64,000 nt of DNA from Amycolatopsis australiensis (lineage in GTDB: Bacteria; Actinomycetota; Actinomycetes; Mycobacteriales; Pseudonocardiaceae). The DNA is taken from NCBI RefSeq assembly GCF_900119165.1, contig NZ_FPJG01000006.1, positions 2,232,001-2,296,000 of the forward strand, written 5' to 3'. Positions 1 through 9,329 of the stretch are shown here, piece after piece. Every line of letters begins with the position of its first letter. Positions within the stretch are counted from its first letter, which is position 1. The notes under the pieces are model-generated. The model ran no database searches and was not told the origin of the DNA. It worked only from the letters and a program-made list of their open reading frames with translations. The position numbers and the translations under genes were made by a program.

Positions 1-125
1 GGGCGATGGGCTACACGCAACGGTTCGGCCTGATCCACGTGGACTTCGAGACGCAGGTCCGGACGGTCAAGGACTCGGGCCGGTTCCTGGGCCGGGTCGC
101 CAGGGCCAACGCGCTGCCGGAGTAG
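1..125 (+). CDS. GH1 beta-glucosidase, C-terminal fragment
   Basis: Only the last 40 or so codons lie in the window; the gene begins upstream of it. The frame reads MGYTQRFGLIHVDFETQ and then VRTVKDSGRFLGRV before a TAG stop. This is the C-terminal signature of glycoside hydrolase family 1 beta-glucosidases, in which an RFG(L/I)xxVDxxTQxR(T)xKDS segment forms the final strand and helix of the TIM barrel. The enzyme family hydrolyses terminal beta-glucosides in the cytoplasm. The stop codon abuts the stop codon of the convergent SARP gene with no spacer. Catalytic glutamates are outside the window, so activity cannot be judged here. Confidence 0.75.
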   Translation, partial: AMGYTQRFGLIHVDFETQVRTVKDSGRFLGRVARANALPE

Positions 126-3100
126 TCAGGGCCGCTGCCGGAAGGCGTCGGCGACGCCGGAGCGGGACGGCGTCTCCAGCTTGCCCAGCAACCTCGTCAC
201 GTGCGCCTGCACGGTCCGGCGCGGCAGCGACAGCTCCGCCGCGATCTCCGGGTTCGACCGGCCCTCCGCCACCAGGCTCGCGATCCGGACCTCGATCGGC
301 GTCAGCGACTCCCAGCCGTGGCCCGGCCGGACCGGCGCGAAGAGCGCGCCCCGGCGGACCCCGAGGCGGCGCAAGCGCGTCTCCGCCCGGCGCAGGTCCC
401 AGCGTGCCCCCAGCGCCGTGTACAGCTCGGCCGCCTCCTCGAACGCCGCGTGCGCCGCGTCCAGCCGGCCCGCGCGGGCCAGCAGCACCGCCGCGTCCTC
501 CAGCGCCGACGCCAGTTCCGGGCGCCGGCCGACCGCGCGGAAGTGCTCCGCCGTCGCCAGTACCGCCGCCGGGTCCGCCTCGATCAGCCCGCGGCACCAC
601 GACGCCGCCGCGTGTGCCCGCGCCGGACGTCGCTCCTTCGCCGCCTCCTCCTCGCACACCGCGAGCGCGCGCCGGGCGCGGGCGACGTCGTCCTGCTCCA
701 TCGCCAGCCGGACGAACGCCGGGAGCCACTGGTGCCGCAGCATCATCTGCGCGTACGTCGGGTTCAGGATCGGCTCGAGGACGGTCAGCGCGCGGGCCCG
801 GTCGCCGCGCTGCTCGGCCGCGAGCGCGTCCGCGACCAGCAGGAAGTCGAAGCTTTCGCGCTCGGCGCCGGTCGCCGGGGCGTACGCCTCCGCCGCGTCG
901 AGGTGGGCCGCGGCCTGCGCGCGGTCGTCTCGGCGGCCCGCGATCAGCGCCGCGACGCCGTGCAGCAGCAGCGCCGCCGGGCCCGGCTCGCGCAGGCCGT
1001 AGAACGTGATCGCCGGGCCGTCCTCGGTGACCGTGTCCAGCTCGACCAGCGCCTCGTCCCAGCGGCCCTCCCAGTACCGGTGCACCGCGGCCGACACCTG
1101 CAGCCCGACCGGCATCGCGTGCCGCGTCGCGACGTCGCCTGCCGCGCGCAGCGCCGCGTCCGCTTCGGCCAGGCGGTCGAGGTTCTGCAGGGTGAACACG
1201 CGGTTGTCGAGCAGGTCGAGGTGCAGGTCGGCCAGCTCGGGTTCGTCGCCGACGGCCTCGATCGCCGCGTCGACGTGCGCCAGCGCGCTGTCGTGCTCGC
1301 GCCGGACCGAATCCACCAGCCACAACGTCTGCAGCGCGTGCGCGGTCAGGTACCGGTCCCCGCCGGCGAGCGCCTTCGTCTCGTGCGCCGCCTTTTCCGC
1401 CGCGTCCAGATCGGACAGATCGCCACGGCGGAAGTTCGCCAGCAGCTGCCGGTGCTTGACCCGCCACAGCTCGGGCACGGCCGGGTCGTCGACCGACGCG
1501 GCCAGCGTCGCGACCGCGCCTCCGGTGTCGCCACGGCGGTGCCGCAGCGCCGCGAGGATGTGCCGCATCTCCTCGGCCGCGTCGGGCTCGGTGGCCACGT
1601 CAAGGGCTTGCCGCGCCAGGCTTTCCGGGTCGCGCTCCAGCCGGAACAGCACCTTGACCAGCGCCACCAGCAGGACCTCGCGCCGCGGTCCCGCTCCCGC
1701 CGCCAGTGCCCGCTCCAGCAGCTCGACGGCGATCAGCGGCGCCCGGTTCGACACGGCCGCGTGGTGCGCGGCGAGCCAGTCCAGCACCCATTCGTCCACT
1801 GTGGCCGGGGCGGCGACCAGCTGCTCGGCGACCCGCTTGACCGGCGCGCCGATCCCGGCGAGCGCTTCGGCCGCCTGCCGGTGCAGCGCCGCCCGCGTCC
1901 CGGACGGCAGCCGGTCGTAGAGCGCCTGGCGCAGCAGGGGGTGCCGGAACGCCAGCTGCGTCCCGGTGTCGATCAGGACGTTCGCCGCGACGGCTTCTTC
2001 GAGCGGCTCCAGCAGGTCCGACGGCCGCGTGCCCAGCACCGCGGCGATGTCCCCGACGGCGAACTCCATGCCCAGCAGCGCTCCCCAGCGCAGCACTTCC
2101 TGCGTCCGGTCCGGGAGGAAGCCGAGCCGCCGGTCGACGGCGGCGACCAGCGACGGCGGCGCCTCGAACTCCGCCGGGTCGTCGACGTCGGCTTCGCCGC
2201 CGCGCACCTCGACCGCGCCCGCGCGCAGCAGGACGTCGACCATTTCCTTGACGTACAGCGGGTTCCCGGCACCGCGGGCGGCCAGCTCGCGCAGGCCGGG
2301 CCCGGGTGCCGCGCCGATCTGGTCCTCGATCAGCCGTCCGACATCTTCGCCGGTCAGCGGCGCGAGGTCGAGCACGACGCCGTCACGCGCCTGGACCCCG
2401 CGCCGCAGCTGGGCGAGCTCGGCGCGGCCGGGCGCCGGCCGGGTCGCGGCCACCAGCAGCAGCGGCAGCTGGCGGGTCGCCGCGCACAGGCGGTGCCAGA
2501 CCAGCACGGACGCCTCGTCCGCCCACTGCAGGTCGTCGACCACCAGCACCAGCGGCGAGTCCGCGCACAGCTCGTCGACCAGGGCCAGCAGCCGGTCGAC
2601 CGCGCCGGGCACGGGGTCGGCGGGCCACCGGCTGCGCCGCGCCGGGCCTTCGCCCGCGAGTTCGTGCGCCACCCGCGCGCGCCGCGGGTCCGGTGAACCG
2701 GCGTCGATCGCCAGGCACTCCAGCATCACCTGCAGCGGGAACCGGGTGCTCAGCTCGTCGGCCGCCGCCCAGAGCCGCTGGAAGCCGGGGCCGTCCGGCA
2801 GCGAGCTGGTGAGCAGCTCGGACTTGCCGATGCCGGCCTCGCCTTCGATCCAGACGGCCCGGCCGCGCCCGGCCCGCACGCCGGCGACGAGCTCGGCGAG
2901 CTTCGCCGTTTCGGCTTCCCGGCCGTAGAGCCGGTGCGCGGTGACCTCGACCGGGACCGCGGGCGCGTCGAGCGCCGGGTCCTGGGCGAGGATCTGCTGG
3001 TGCAGCCGCTGCAGCGCCGGGCTTGGTTCGACGCCGAGCTCGGCGACCAGGGTGGCGCGGGCGTCGCGGAAGACGTCGAGGGCGTCGGCGGGCCGTCCGC

Positions 3101-3743
3101 TGCGGTAGAGGGCGAGCATGAGCGACTCGCGCAGCGACTCCCGCAGCGGGTGTGCACCGGCCAGCACCGCCAGCTCGGGCGCGAGGTCGAGGTGCGCGCC
3201 GAGCGCCAGCAGCGCGCGGGCCCGCCGTTCGAGCGTGTCCAGCCGCAGCTCGGCGAGGTACTCGCGGTGCCGCTCGGCGAACCCGCCGGGCACCCCCGAA
3301 AGCGCTTCACCCTGCCAGAGCGCGAGGGCCGCGTCGAACTCGGTGACCGCCGCCCGCGGATCACCCCGGTCGAGCAGCTCCTGCGCGCGTTCGCGGTGCT
3401 GTTCGAAAACGGCCGCGTCGAGCGCGCCTTCGTCCAGCCGCAGCGAATACCCCGCAGGATCCGAGACCAGGACGCTGGCGGCGGACCAGCGTGACCGGCC
3501 CGGTTCGAGCGCCCGCCGCAGGCCCGAGACGTAGGTGTGGACGCTGCCCTCGACGCTCGCGGGCGCGGAGTCACCCCAGACGCCGTCGATCAGCTCGGCG
3601 CGGGGGACCGGACGACCGGCGTTGACGGCGAGGACGGCGAAGATCGCGCGCTGACGAGCGGGACCGAGGCCGATCTCGGCCGTCCCGCGCCACGCCCGCA
3701 GGGGGCCGAGCAAGCCCACCCGCAGACCCGCGCCTTCTGGCAT
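126..3743 (-). CDS. SARP-family regulator with AAA ATPase, TPR-like and LuxR HTH domains
   Basis: This is a 1205-residue cytoplasmic transcription regulator of the AfsR/LAL kind. An OmpR-type winged helix occupies about residues 7-95 (LRVGLLGPLRAW onward), followed by a bacterial transcriptional activation domain to about residue 245. An AAA/NB-ARC-like ATPase follows, with an intact Walker A (GEAGIGKSE, lysine 307) and Walker B (LVLVVDDLQWAD). A long helical repeat region then leads to a C-terminal LuxR helix-turn-helix at about residues 1140-1200 (LTPIEVRIASLVAEGRSNPEI). The two DNA-binding domains at opposite ends make it a SARP/LAL hybrid. A paralogous regulator lies directly upstream on the same strand. 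Such proteins usually activate specialised metabolism or sugar-use genes; the neighbouring beta-glucosidase and amidase are possible but unproven targets. Confidence 0.88.
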   Translation of the reverse strand: MPEGAGLRVGLLGPLRAWRGTAEIGLGPARQRAIFAVLAVNAGRPVPRAELIDGVWGDSAPASVEGSVHTYVSGLRRALEPGRSRWSAASVLVSDPAGYSLRLDEGALDAAVFEQHRERAQELLDRGDPRAAVTEFDAALALWQGEALSGVPGGFAERHREYLAELRLDTLERRARALLALGAHLDLAPELAVLAGAHPLRESLRESLMLALYRSGRPADALDVFRDARATLVAELGVEPSPALQRLHQQILAQDPALDAPAVPVEVTAHRLYGREAETAKLAELVAGVRAGRGRAVWIEGEAGIGKSELLTSSLPDGPGFQRLWAAADELSTRFPLQVMLECLAIDAGSPDPRRARVAHELAGEGPARRSRWPADPVPGAVDRLLALVDELCADSPLVLVVDDLQWADEASVLVWHRLCAATRQLPLLLVAATRPAPGRAELAQLRRGVQARDGVVLDLAPLTGEDVGRLIEDQIGAAPGPGLRELAARGAGNPLYVKEMVDVLLRAGAVEVRGGEADVDDPAEFEAPPSLVAAVDRRLGFLPDRTQEVLRWGALLGMEFAVGDIAAVLGTRPSDLLEPLEEAVAANVLIDTGTQLAFRHPLLRQALYDRLPSGTRAALHRQAAEALAGIGAPVKRVAEQLVAAPATVDEWVLDWLAAHHAAVSNRAPLIAVELLERALAAGAGPRREVLLVALVKVLFRLERDPESLARQALDVATEPDAAEEMRHILAALRHRRGDTGGAVATLAASVDDPAVPELWRVKHRQLLANFRRGDLSDLDAAEKAAHETKALAGGDRYLTAHALQTLWLVDSVRREHDSALAHVDAAIEAVGDEPELADLHLDLLDNRVFTLQNLDRLAEADAALRAAGDVATRHAMPVGLQVSAAVHRYWEGRWDEALVELDTVTEDGPAITFYGLREPGPAALLLHGVAALIAGRRDDRAQAAAHLDAAEAYAPATGAERESFDFLLVADALAAEQRGDRARALTVLEPILNPTYAQMMLRHQWLPAFVRLAMEQDDVARARRALAVCEEEAAKERRPARAHAAASWCRGLIEADPAAVLATAEHFRAVGRRPELASALEDAAVLLARAGRLDAAHAAFEEAAELYTALGARWDLRRAETRLRRLGVRRGALFAPVRPGHGWESLTPIEVRIASLVAEGRSNPEIAAELSLPRRTVQAHVTRLLGKLETPSRSGVADAFRQRP

Positions 3744-3755
3744 CGCGCCGTCCCC

Positions 3756-3775
3756 TCTGGGGTTCGGACCCCAGA
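3756..3775. repeat. Perfect inverted repeat 5' of SARP gene 1
   Basis: The arms TCTGGGGT and ACCCCAGA flank a TCGG loop, only 12 bp before the start codon of the first SARP gene. It could be an operator, or a 5' UTR hairpin affecting translation of that gene. Confidence 0.45.
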
Positions 3776-3816
3776 CCCCTGCCCCAGGGACATCCCTTGC
3801 TGACCTTACCGACGCG

Positions 3817-3836
3817 GCAACCCCGCCCCGGGTTGC
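3817..3836 (-). terminator. Hairpin downstream of SARP gene 2
   Basis: GCAACCCC and CGGGTTGC form a 7-of-8 bp stem with a GCCC loop about 40 bp beyond the stop codon of the second SARP gene. There is no clear T tract, so it is a candidate terminator only. Confidence 0.35.
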
Positions 3837-3876
3837 GCGCCGGCCTCACGACCCTTGGCCGGCCGGGAAGCCGGGC

Positions 3877-6800
3877 CTACTCGCCGGCGACGAGCCGCGG
3901 CCGGGCCGAACCCGCGCGCCGGATGCCGAACGGCTGCATCCGGCTCTCCGCGCGGCGCACGTCCCACACCGCGCCCATCCCGGTGTACGCCGTCAGCGCG
4001 GCCCGGAACGCCGTGCGGGCCTCGGTGAGCGAACCCGACTCCGCCAGCAGGATCGCCGCGTCCTCGGTCGCCTTGGCCTGGTTCAGCAGCCGGCCCGCCG
4101 CCCGGTAGTGGGAAACCGCCGTCAGCACCGGTTGCGGGTCGCCGGTGACCAGGCCACGGCAGTGCGCGGCGGCCGCCGCCCGCGCGAGCGGGACCTCGCC
4201 ACCGGGCTCCAGCACGCGCAGCGCTTCCCGCGCCCGCTCGCTGTCGCCGAGTTGCCGAGCGAGCCGCGCCAGGTCCGGCAGCAACTGGTGGCGCGCGGCG
4301 GCCGGGTGGTCGTCCTCCAGCAGCGGCAGCAACGCGGCCAGCGCCGCCTCCGGACGCCCGTCCTGCTCGGCCAGCAGCGCCCGCGCCGCGAGCACGAAAC
4401 CGCCGCCGGGCCCGAGGTCCGGCGGCCACTGCTCACGGCCTGCCGCGTCGAGGTGCGTCCTCGCCAGGACGACTTCGCCGCGGTGCCCGGCGATCAGCGC
4501 GCCGACGCCGTGGACCAGCAACGCCGGACCGGGACCGCGCACCACGTACGACGCCGTCTCCGCGCCGTCGCGAGTCACCGCGTCCAGCTCGTCCAGCGCC
4601 TCCGGCCAGCGGCCCAGCCAGTAGTAGTGCACCGCGCCGGCGAGGTGCGTCTCGCCCGGGACCGCGCGGGTCGCGGCGATCCGCCGGGCGGCTTCGAGGG
4701 GTTCGGCGGCTTCGCCGAGGCTGTCGATGGGCGGCACGACCAGCGCCGCGTCCTCCAGCGGGTGCAGCCCGGCCGGCGCCAGGACGGTGTCTTCGCCGAG
4801 CTTCTCCAGCGTGGCCAGCAGGGACTCGTGCCGTCCCCGCCACATCTCCGGGACGCCGGTGTCGTCGAGGGTCCGTTTCAGCTTGGCGGTCGCCTCGGCG
4901 AAGTCACCGCGCCGGTAGTGGACGTAGGCGAGGATCCAGCGCATCTCGGCCGCGCGCGTGCGATCGGACGTCCGCGCGACGACCGAGCGCGCTTCGGCCT
5001 CGGGTTCCCGGCCGAGCCAGAACAGCAGCCGGGCGAGCGTCGCGGTCAGCGTCTCCCGCGCGTCCGGCGGCAGCGTGCCCTGGGTGACGGCGTGCCGCAG
5101 CAGGTCGACGGCCGTCCGCGGGGTTTCGGCGGCGACCGTGCCGATGTTCTCCAGCAGCCACGCCGTCACCCACGGGTCGACCTGCGCGGGCGCGGCGGCG
5201 AGCTGTTCGGCGACGCGGGCGGCGGGCGCGCCGGCAGCGGCGAACGCCTCGGCCAGCTGCCGGTGCAGCGCCACCCGCATCGCCGCGGGCGTCTTCTCGT
5301 AGAGCACGCGGCGCACCAGCGGGTGCCGGAACGCCAGCCGGTCACCCGACTCGACGAGCACCCCGGACGTGATCGCTTCGTCGACCGCGCCGACCAGCGC
5401 CGTCGGCGGCCGCTCGGTGGCGACGGCGATGTCCGACAACGAGAACTCGCGGCCCAGCAGCGCGGCCCACCGCAGCGTGTCCCGGGTGCCGCTGGACAGG
5501 AAGCTCAGGTACAGCGTGACGCGCGAGCCCAGCGGCGCCGGGATGCTGTGGCACGAGTCGCCGTCGGGGTGCGCGTGCACGCCGTCGAGCACGATCATCG
5601 ACTGCGCCAGCAGCGTCTCGACGATTTCCCGGGTGTAGCGCGGGTTTCCCGAGCCGTAGGAGATCAGCGTCCGCAGGCCCGGGCCGGGTGGCGCGCCCAC
5701 CAGCTCGGTGGCGAGCTCGTGCGTGTCGGCTTCGGTCAGCGGCGGCAGCACGAGGACGGTGGTGACATCGTTGTCGAGTTTGGCTCGCAGCTGTTCGAGC
5801 GCCGCCGGGCGCGGCACCGGCCGGCACGCGCCGGCGAGCAGCAGCGGCAGCTCCCGCGTCTCGCGGCTCAGGTACCGCCAGACGCGCAACGTCGTGTCGT
5901 CGGCCCACTGCAGGTCGTCGACCGCGAGCACCAGCGGGCCTTCCGCGCACAGCTCGCGGACCAGCCCGAGCAGGCCGTCGACGGGGTCCTCGCCGGGCTC
6001 GGCCAGCCGGACGGCCAGGTTCGCGCGGCGCTCGTCGTCCGCCCGCGGGTGCACGCCGAGCGCGTCGAGCAGCGGCCGCAGGGCGAACCGCTGGTCGAGC
6101 GCGTCCGCCGCGGCGAACGCGGGCCGGAAGTCCGCGGCCATGGCGAGCAGTTCCGCCAGCAGCGCGGTGCGGCCGCTGCCCGGCTCGCCTTCGAGCCACA
6201 GGGAGTGCCCGGTGCCTTCGCCGAGCGCGGCGACGGCTTCGCGCAGCCGCGCCAGCTCGCTCTCCCGGCCGACGAAGACGTCGGCGCGGTCCGGCGGTGA
6301 CGGGACCGGCATCCGCGTCACGCGCACGGACGGGATCGGTTTCGGGGCCGGCGCGGGCTTTTCCAGCAGCTGCTCGTGCAGCCGCCGCAGCGCCGGACCG
6401 GGCTCGGTGCCGGCGGACTCGACGAGCCGGTCGCGCAGGTCGGTGTAGACGGCGATCGCCTCGGTCCGCCGGTCGGCGCGGGCCAGTGCCCGCATGAGCA
6501 GGCCACGCAAGGTTTCGCGCAACGGGTGTTCGCGGGTCAGCGCGGTCAGCTCGGCGACGAGCTCGGCGTGCCCGCCGGACTCCAGCACCAGTTCGGCGCG
6601 CCGCTCGATCGTGGCCAGCCGCACCTCGGCCAGCCGGGCGCGCTGCGCGGCGGCGAACGGCCCCGGCAGGCCGGACAGCGGGACGCCGTGCCAGAGATCC
6701 AGGGCGTCGTCGAGGATTTCCCGGGCCCCGCGCGGATCTCCGGCCGACTGCTTGCGCTGCGCGAGCTCCCGCAGCGCTTCGAACCGGTGGACGTCGATCG

Positions 6801-7125
6801 CCTCGGGGTCGAGCCGGAGCGAATAGCCGGACCCGATCGACGCGAGCAGCTGCGGGCCTTCGCCCTTGGCGCGCCCGGGTTCCAGCGCGCGCCGCAGCCC
6901 GGAGACGTAGGTGTAGATCGAGCCCTGCGCGCTCTGCGGCGGCGCCTCACCCCAGACGGCGTCGATCAGCTCCTCGCGCGATACCGTGCGGTGCGGGTTC
7001 ATCGCCAACGCGGCGAGAACCGTCCGACGGTGCGCGGAGCCGAGGTCGAGCTCCGTTTCGCCCTGCCAGGCCTTCACCGGGCCGAGCAGCTGGAGTCTCG
7101 GTGCGGAGCCGTCCGCAGCCGACAT
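3877..7125 (-). CDS. SARP-family regulator paralogue with degenerate Walker A
   Basis: This 1082-residue protein is a paralogue of the regulator next to it. It has an N-terminal OmpR-type winged helix (RLQLLGPVKAWQGE), a bacterial transcriptional activation domain, an ATPase domain and a long helical repeat tail. Two differences stand out. The Walker A reads GEPGSGRTAL, with arginine 319 in place of the invariant lysine, while Walker B (LVLAVDDLQWAD) is kept. The C-terminal LuxR helix-turn-helix of the neighbour is absent and the protein ends shortly after RMQPFGIRR. The start at 7125 was chosen over an upstream in-frame ATG because AAAGGGAG lies just before it and the winged-helix homology begins right after. 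It may have lost ATP control and act as a plain SARP activator. Confidence 0.87.
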   Translation of the reverse strand: MSAADGSAPRLQLLGPVKAWQGETELDLGSAHRRTVLAALAMNPHRTVSREELIDAVWGEAPPQSAQGSIYTYVSGLRRALEPGRAKGEGPQLLASIGSGYSLRLDPEAIDVHRFEALRELAQRKQSAGDPRGAREILDDALDLWHGVPLSGLPGPFAAAQRARLAEVRLATIERRAELVLESGGHAELVAELTALTREHPLRETLRGLLMRALARADRRTEAIAVYTDLRDRLVESAGTEPGPALRRLHEQLLEKPAPAPKPIPSVRVTRMPVPSPPDRADVFVGRESELARLREAVAALGEGTGHSLWLEGEPGSGRTALLAELLAMAADFRPAFAAADALDQRFALRPLLDALGVHPRADDERRANLAVRLAEPGEDPVDGLLGLVRELCAEGPLVLAVDDLQWADDTTLRVWRYLSRETRELPLLLAGACRPVPRPAALEQLRAKLDNDVTTVLVLPPLTEADTHELATELVGAPPGPGLRTLISYGSGNPRYTREIVETLLAQSMIVLDGVHAHPDGDSCHSIPAPLGSRVTLYLSFLSSGTRDTLRWAALLGREFSLSDIAVATERPPTALVGAVDEAITSGVLVESGDRLAFRHPLVRRVLYEKTPAAMRVALHRQLAEAFAAAGAPAARVAEQLAAAPAQVDPWVTAWLLENIGTVAAETPRTAVDLLRHAVTQGTLPPDARETLTATLARLLFWLGREPEAEARSVVARTSDRTRAAEMRWILAYVHYRRGDFAEATAKLKRTLDDTGVPEMWRGRHESLLATLEKLGEDTVLAPAGLHPLEDAALVVPPIDSLGEAAEPLEAARRIAATRAVPGETHLAGAVHYYWLGRWPEALDELDAVTRDGAETASYVVRGPGPALLVHGVGALIAGHRGEVVLARTHLDAAGREQWPPDLGPGGGFVLAARALLAEQDGRPEAALAALLPLLEDDHPAAARHQLLPDLARLARQLGDSERAREALRVLEPGGEVPLARAAAAAHCRGLVTGDPQPVLTAVSHYRAAGRLLNQAKATEDAAILLAESGSLTEARTAFRAALTAYTGMGAVWDVRRAESRMQPFGIRRAGSARPRLVAGE

Positions 7126-7295
7126 CGATCTCCCTTTCTGCGCTGACGAACCGTCACGCGCCGGATGCCTGACGTGAGCATACGCGGACCTCGTGAACCG
7201 GCAGGCAAGGATGGCGGACATTCGGGCAACGGCGCACCGCCGGGGTTCCGCGGCGCGGCCGGCGTGCGCGACGCTGCGGGGCGACGAGCCTTCAC

Positions 7296-7343
7296 GGGCG
7301 TGAAGACGGAATAGGGAAGGCGTGAAGACGCGCCGTCCACACT
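7296..7343 (+). promoter_or_regulatory. 22-bp-phased direct repeats and -10 box before the LuxR-type regulator
   Basis: GGCGTGAAGACG occurs at 7297-7308 and again at 7319-7330, so the repeat period is exactly 22 bp. SARP activators are known to bind short direct repeats phased at 11 or 22 bp, with the last copy about 8 bp before the -10 box. Here a CACACT hexamer (7338-7343) lies 7 bp after the second copy and 6 bp before the ATG at 7350. The first copy also overlaps an inverted repeat, CTTCAC-GGGC-GTGAAG (7290-7305). The adjacent SARP proteins are the obvious candidate binders, by inference. Confidence 0.55.
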
Positions 7344-7349
7344 GCGTCC

Positions 7350-7952
7350 ATGAAGCCCGTCGAAGTGGCCGTCCTCGCCTCGGACCCGATCACCCACGCC
7401 GGCGCGGTGAGCCTCCTGGACGCCCATCCCGACGTCCGGGTCACCGACCTCGTGCCCGACGTGCTGCTGGTGATGGAGGACCACGTCACCGAGGCCGTGC
7501 TCGGCGAGATCCGTGCGGCCAAGGCGTCGCACGTCGTGCTGGTCGTCGAGCACTTCCGCGAGAGCGATCTGATGTCGGTGCTGGAGTGCGGCGTCGTGGC
7601 GATCCTGCCGCGCCGGGAGACGGGCGGCGCCGAGCTGGTGACGGCGGTGCTCGCCGCGGGCGACGGCACGGCGAACCTGCCGCCGCGGCTGCAGGGCGCG
7701 CTGCTCGCCCAGGTGCAGCGGATGCGCAAGGACGTCCTGGAGCCGAACGGCCTGACCCTCTCCGGGCTCGCCGCGCGCGAATGCGACGTGCTGCGCCTGG
7801 TCGCCGAGGGCTTCGGGACCGAGGAGATCGCGGCGAAGCTGTGCTACTCGGAGCGGACCGTGAAGAACGTCCTCTACGGCCTGATGACGCGCTGCGGGCT
7901 CAACAACCGCGCGCACGCCGTCGCCTACGCGCTACGGGCGGGCGCAATCTGA
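7350..7952 (+). CDS. Orphan LuxR-family regulator with atypical receiver
   Basis: This 200-residue protein has a receiver-like N-terminal half (EVAVLASDPITHAGAVSLL) and a C-terminal LuxR helix-turn-helix at about residues 135-198 (LAARECDVLRLVAEGFGTEEI, then SERTVKNVLYGLMTRCGLNN). The normal phosphoacceptor strand is replaced by VPDVLLVMEDH, and the acidic cluster at the N terminus is missing, so it is probably not controlled by phosphorylation. No histidine kinase lies nearby. There is no Shine-Dalgarno sequence; a -10-like CACACT six bases before the ATG suggests a leaderless transcript. The upstream 22-bp repeats suggest control by one of the neighbouring SARP proteins. Its own targets are unknown. 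Confidence 0.82.
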   Translation: MKPVEVAVLASDPITHAGAVSLLDAHPDVRVTDLVPDVLLVMEDHVTEAVLGEIRAAKASHVVLVVEHFRESDLMSVLECGVVAILPRRETGGAELVTAVLAAGDGTANLPPRLQGALLAQVQRMRKDVLEPNGLTLSGLAARECDVLRLVAEGFGTEEIAAKLCYSERTVKNVLYGLMTRCGLNNRAHAVAYALRAGAI

Positions 7953-8000
7953 GACGTTTTCCTTGCCACTGTCACCTTTCGGTGGGCTAGGGTCTCGATC

Positions 8001-9329
8001 ATGGTGTCGACCGCAGCAGAGATCGCGGCCTCCGTGCGGGCCGGCGACCTCGATCCGGTGCAGGTGACCAGGGAAACCCTCGAGCGGATCGCCGCGGCGG
8101 ACGGCGTGGTCGGCGCGTTCCGCAAAGTGCGGGCCGAGGAGGCGCCGGCGGAGGCCGCGGAAGTGGCCGCGCGCCCGGATCTCGCTTCGCTGCCGCTGGC
8201 CGGGGTGCCCGTCGCGGTCAAGGACGTCACGGAGATCGCGGGCGAGTTCGCTTCGCACGGTTCGCAGGCGGGGCCGTCGGTGCCGGCGGCCGAGGACGGC
8301 GTGATCGCGGCGCGGCTGCGGGCGGCCGGCGCGGTCCTCGTCGGCCTGACGCGGGTGCCGGAGCTGTGCGTCTGGCCGATGAGCGACACCCCGGACGGCA
8401 TCGCCCGCAACCCGTGGGACCCGACGTACGCCGCGGGTGGCTCGTCCGGCGGCAGCGCGGCGGCGGTGGCGGCCGGGCTGGTGCCGCTGGCGCACGGCTC
8501 GGACGGCCTCGGCTCGATCCGCCTGCCGGCGGCGATGTGCGGGCTGGTCGGGCTGAAGCCGGGTTCGGACCTGCTGCCGGAGGGCGGCTGGTTCGGCATG
8601 TCGGTGCACGGCCCGCTGGCCACGACGGTCGCCGACGCGGCCCTGCTGCTCTCGGTGCTGGCGGACCGGCCCTCGCTGGCGGAGGTGCCTGTGCCGTCTC
8701 CGGTGCGTATCGGCATGTCGACAACGGTGCCGCTGCTGCACACGCCGGTCCCGAAGGAGCTGGTGGCGGCGGTTTCGCGCGCGGCGGGCCTGCTGGCGGC
8801 GGCCGGGCACACGGTCGCCCCGGAGGCGCCGCGCTACCCGGCGACGATGGTGCTGGGCATGACGGCCCGCTGGTGCGCGGGCCCGGCGCAGCAGGCCCGC
8901 GACTTCGACGTCCGCCACTTCCAGCGGCGGACCCGCGCCCACGTCCGCGCGGGACGGCTGCTGTTGCGGGCGGGCCTGATCCGCGAGCAGACGCGGCAAC
9001 GCTGGCTTTCCCGGGCGGAGGAGTACTTCGCGGCCCACGACGTGCTGATGACGCCGACGCTGTCGCACTGGCCGGTGAAGGCGGGCCGCTGGCACGAGCG
9101 CCGGTGGTTGTCGAACGTCCTGCCGTCGACGCGCTTGGCGGGGTTCACCGGCCAGTGGAACCTGGCGGGCTACCCGGCGATCACGGTCCCGATCGGCCGG
9201 TCGGCGGTCTCCGGCCTGCCGACGTCGGTGCAGCTGGTGACCCGCCCGGGCGGCGAGTCGCTGCTGCTGGGCCTGGCGGCCCAGCTGGAGTCGGCGAACC
9301 CGTGGCCCCGCACAGCCGGAAAGCCGTGA
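8001..9329 (+). CDS. Amidase signature family hydrolase
   Basis: This 442-residue cytoplasmic enzyme belongs to the amidase signature family, which hydrolyses carboxamides through a Ser-cisSer-Lys triad. The catalytic lysine is in GVPVAVKDVTEI (about residue 74). The glycine/serine-rich signature is AAGGSSGGSAAAVAAGL, and the nucleophile region is DGLGSIRLPA, one residue different from the usual GGSIRIPA. Length and motif order fit the family; the natural substrate cannot be told. It has no Shine-Dalgarno sequence, and TAGGGT lies 7 nt before the ATG, which predicts a leaderless mRNA. Its stop codon lies inside a large palindrome that separates it from the convergent DivIVA-like gene. Confidence 0.85.
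   Translation: MVSTAAEIAASVRAGDLDPVQVTRETLERIAAADGVVGAFRKVRAEEAPAEAAEVAARPDLASLPLAGVPVAVKDVTEIAGEFASHGSQAGPSVPAAEDGVIAARLRAAGAVLVGLTRVPELCVWPMSDTPDGIARNPWDPTYAAGGSSGGSAAAVAAGLVPLAHGSDGLGSIRLPAAMCGLVGLKPGSDLLPEGGWFGMSVHGPLATTVADAALLLSVLADRPSLAEVPVPSPVRIGMSTTVPLLHTPVPKELVAAVSRAAGLLAAAGHTVAPEAPRYPATMVLGMTARWCAGPAQQARDFDVRHFQRRTRAHVRAGRLLLRAGLIREQTRQRWLSRAEEYFAAHDVLMTPTLSHWPVKAGRWHERRWLSNVLPSTRLAGFTGQWNLAGYPAITVPIGRSAVSGLPTSVQLVTRPGGESLLLGLAAQLESANPWPRTAGKP

Noticed and set aside
201..2696. Plus-strand open frames opposite the first SARP gene
   Set aside because: Shadow frames; the minus-strand product has complete SARP, ATPase and LuxR domains.
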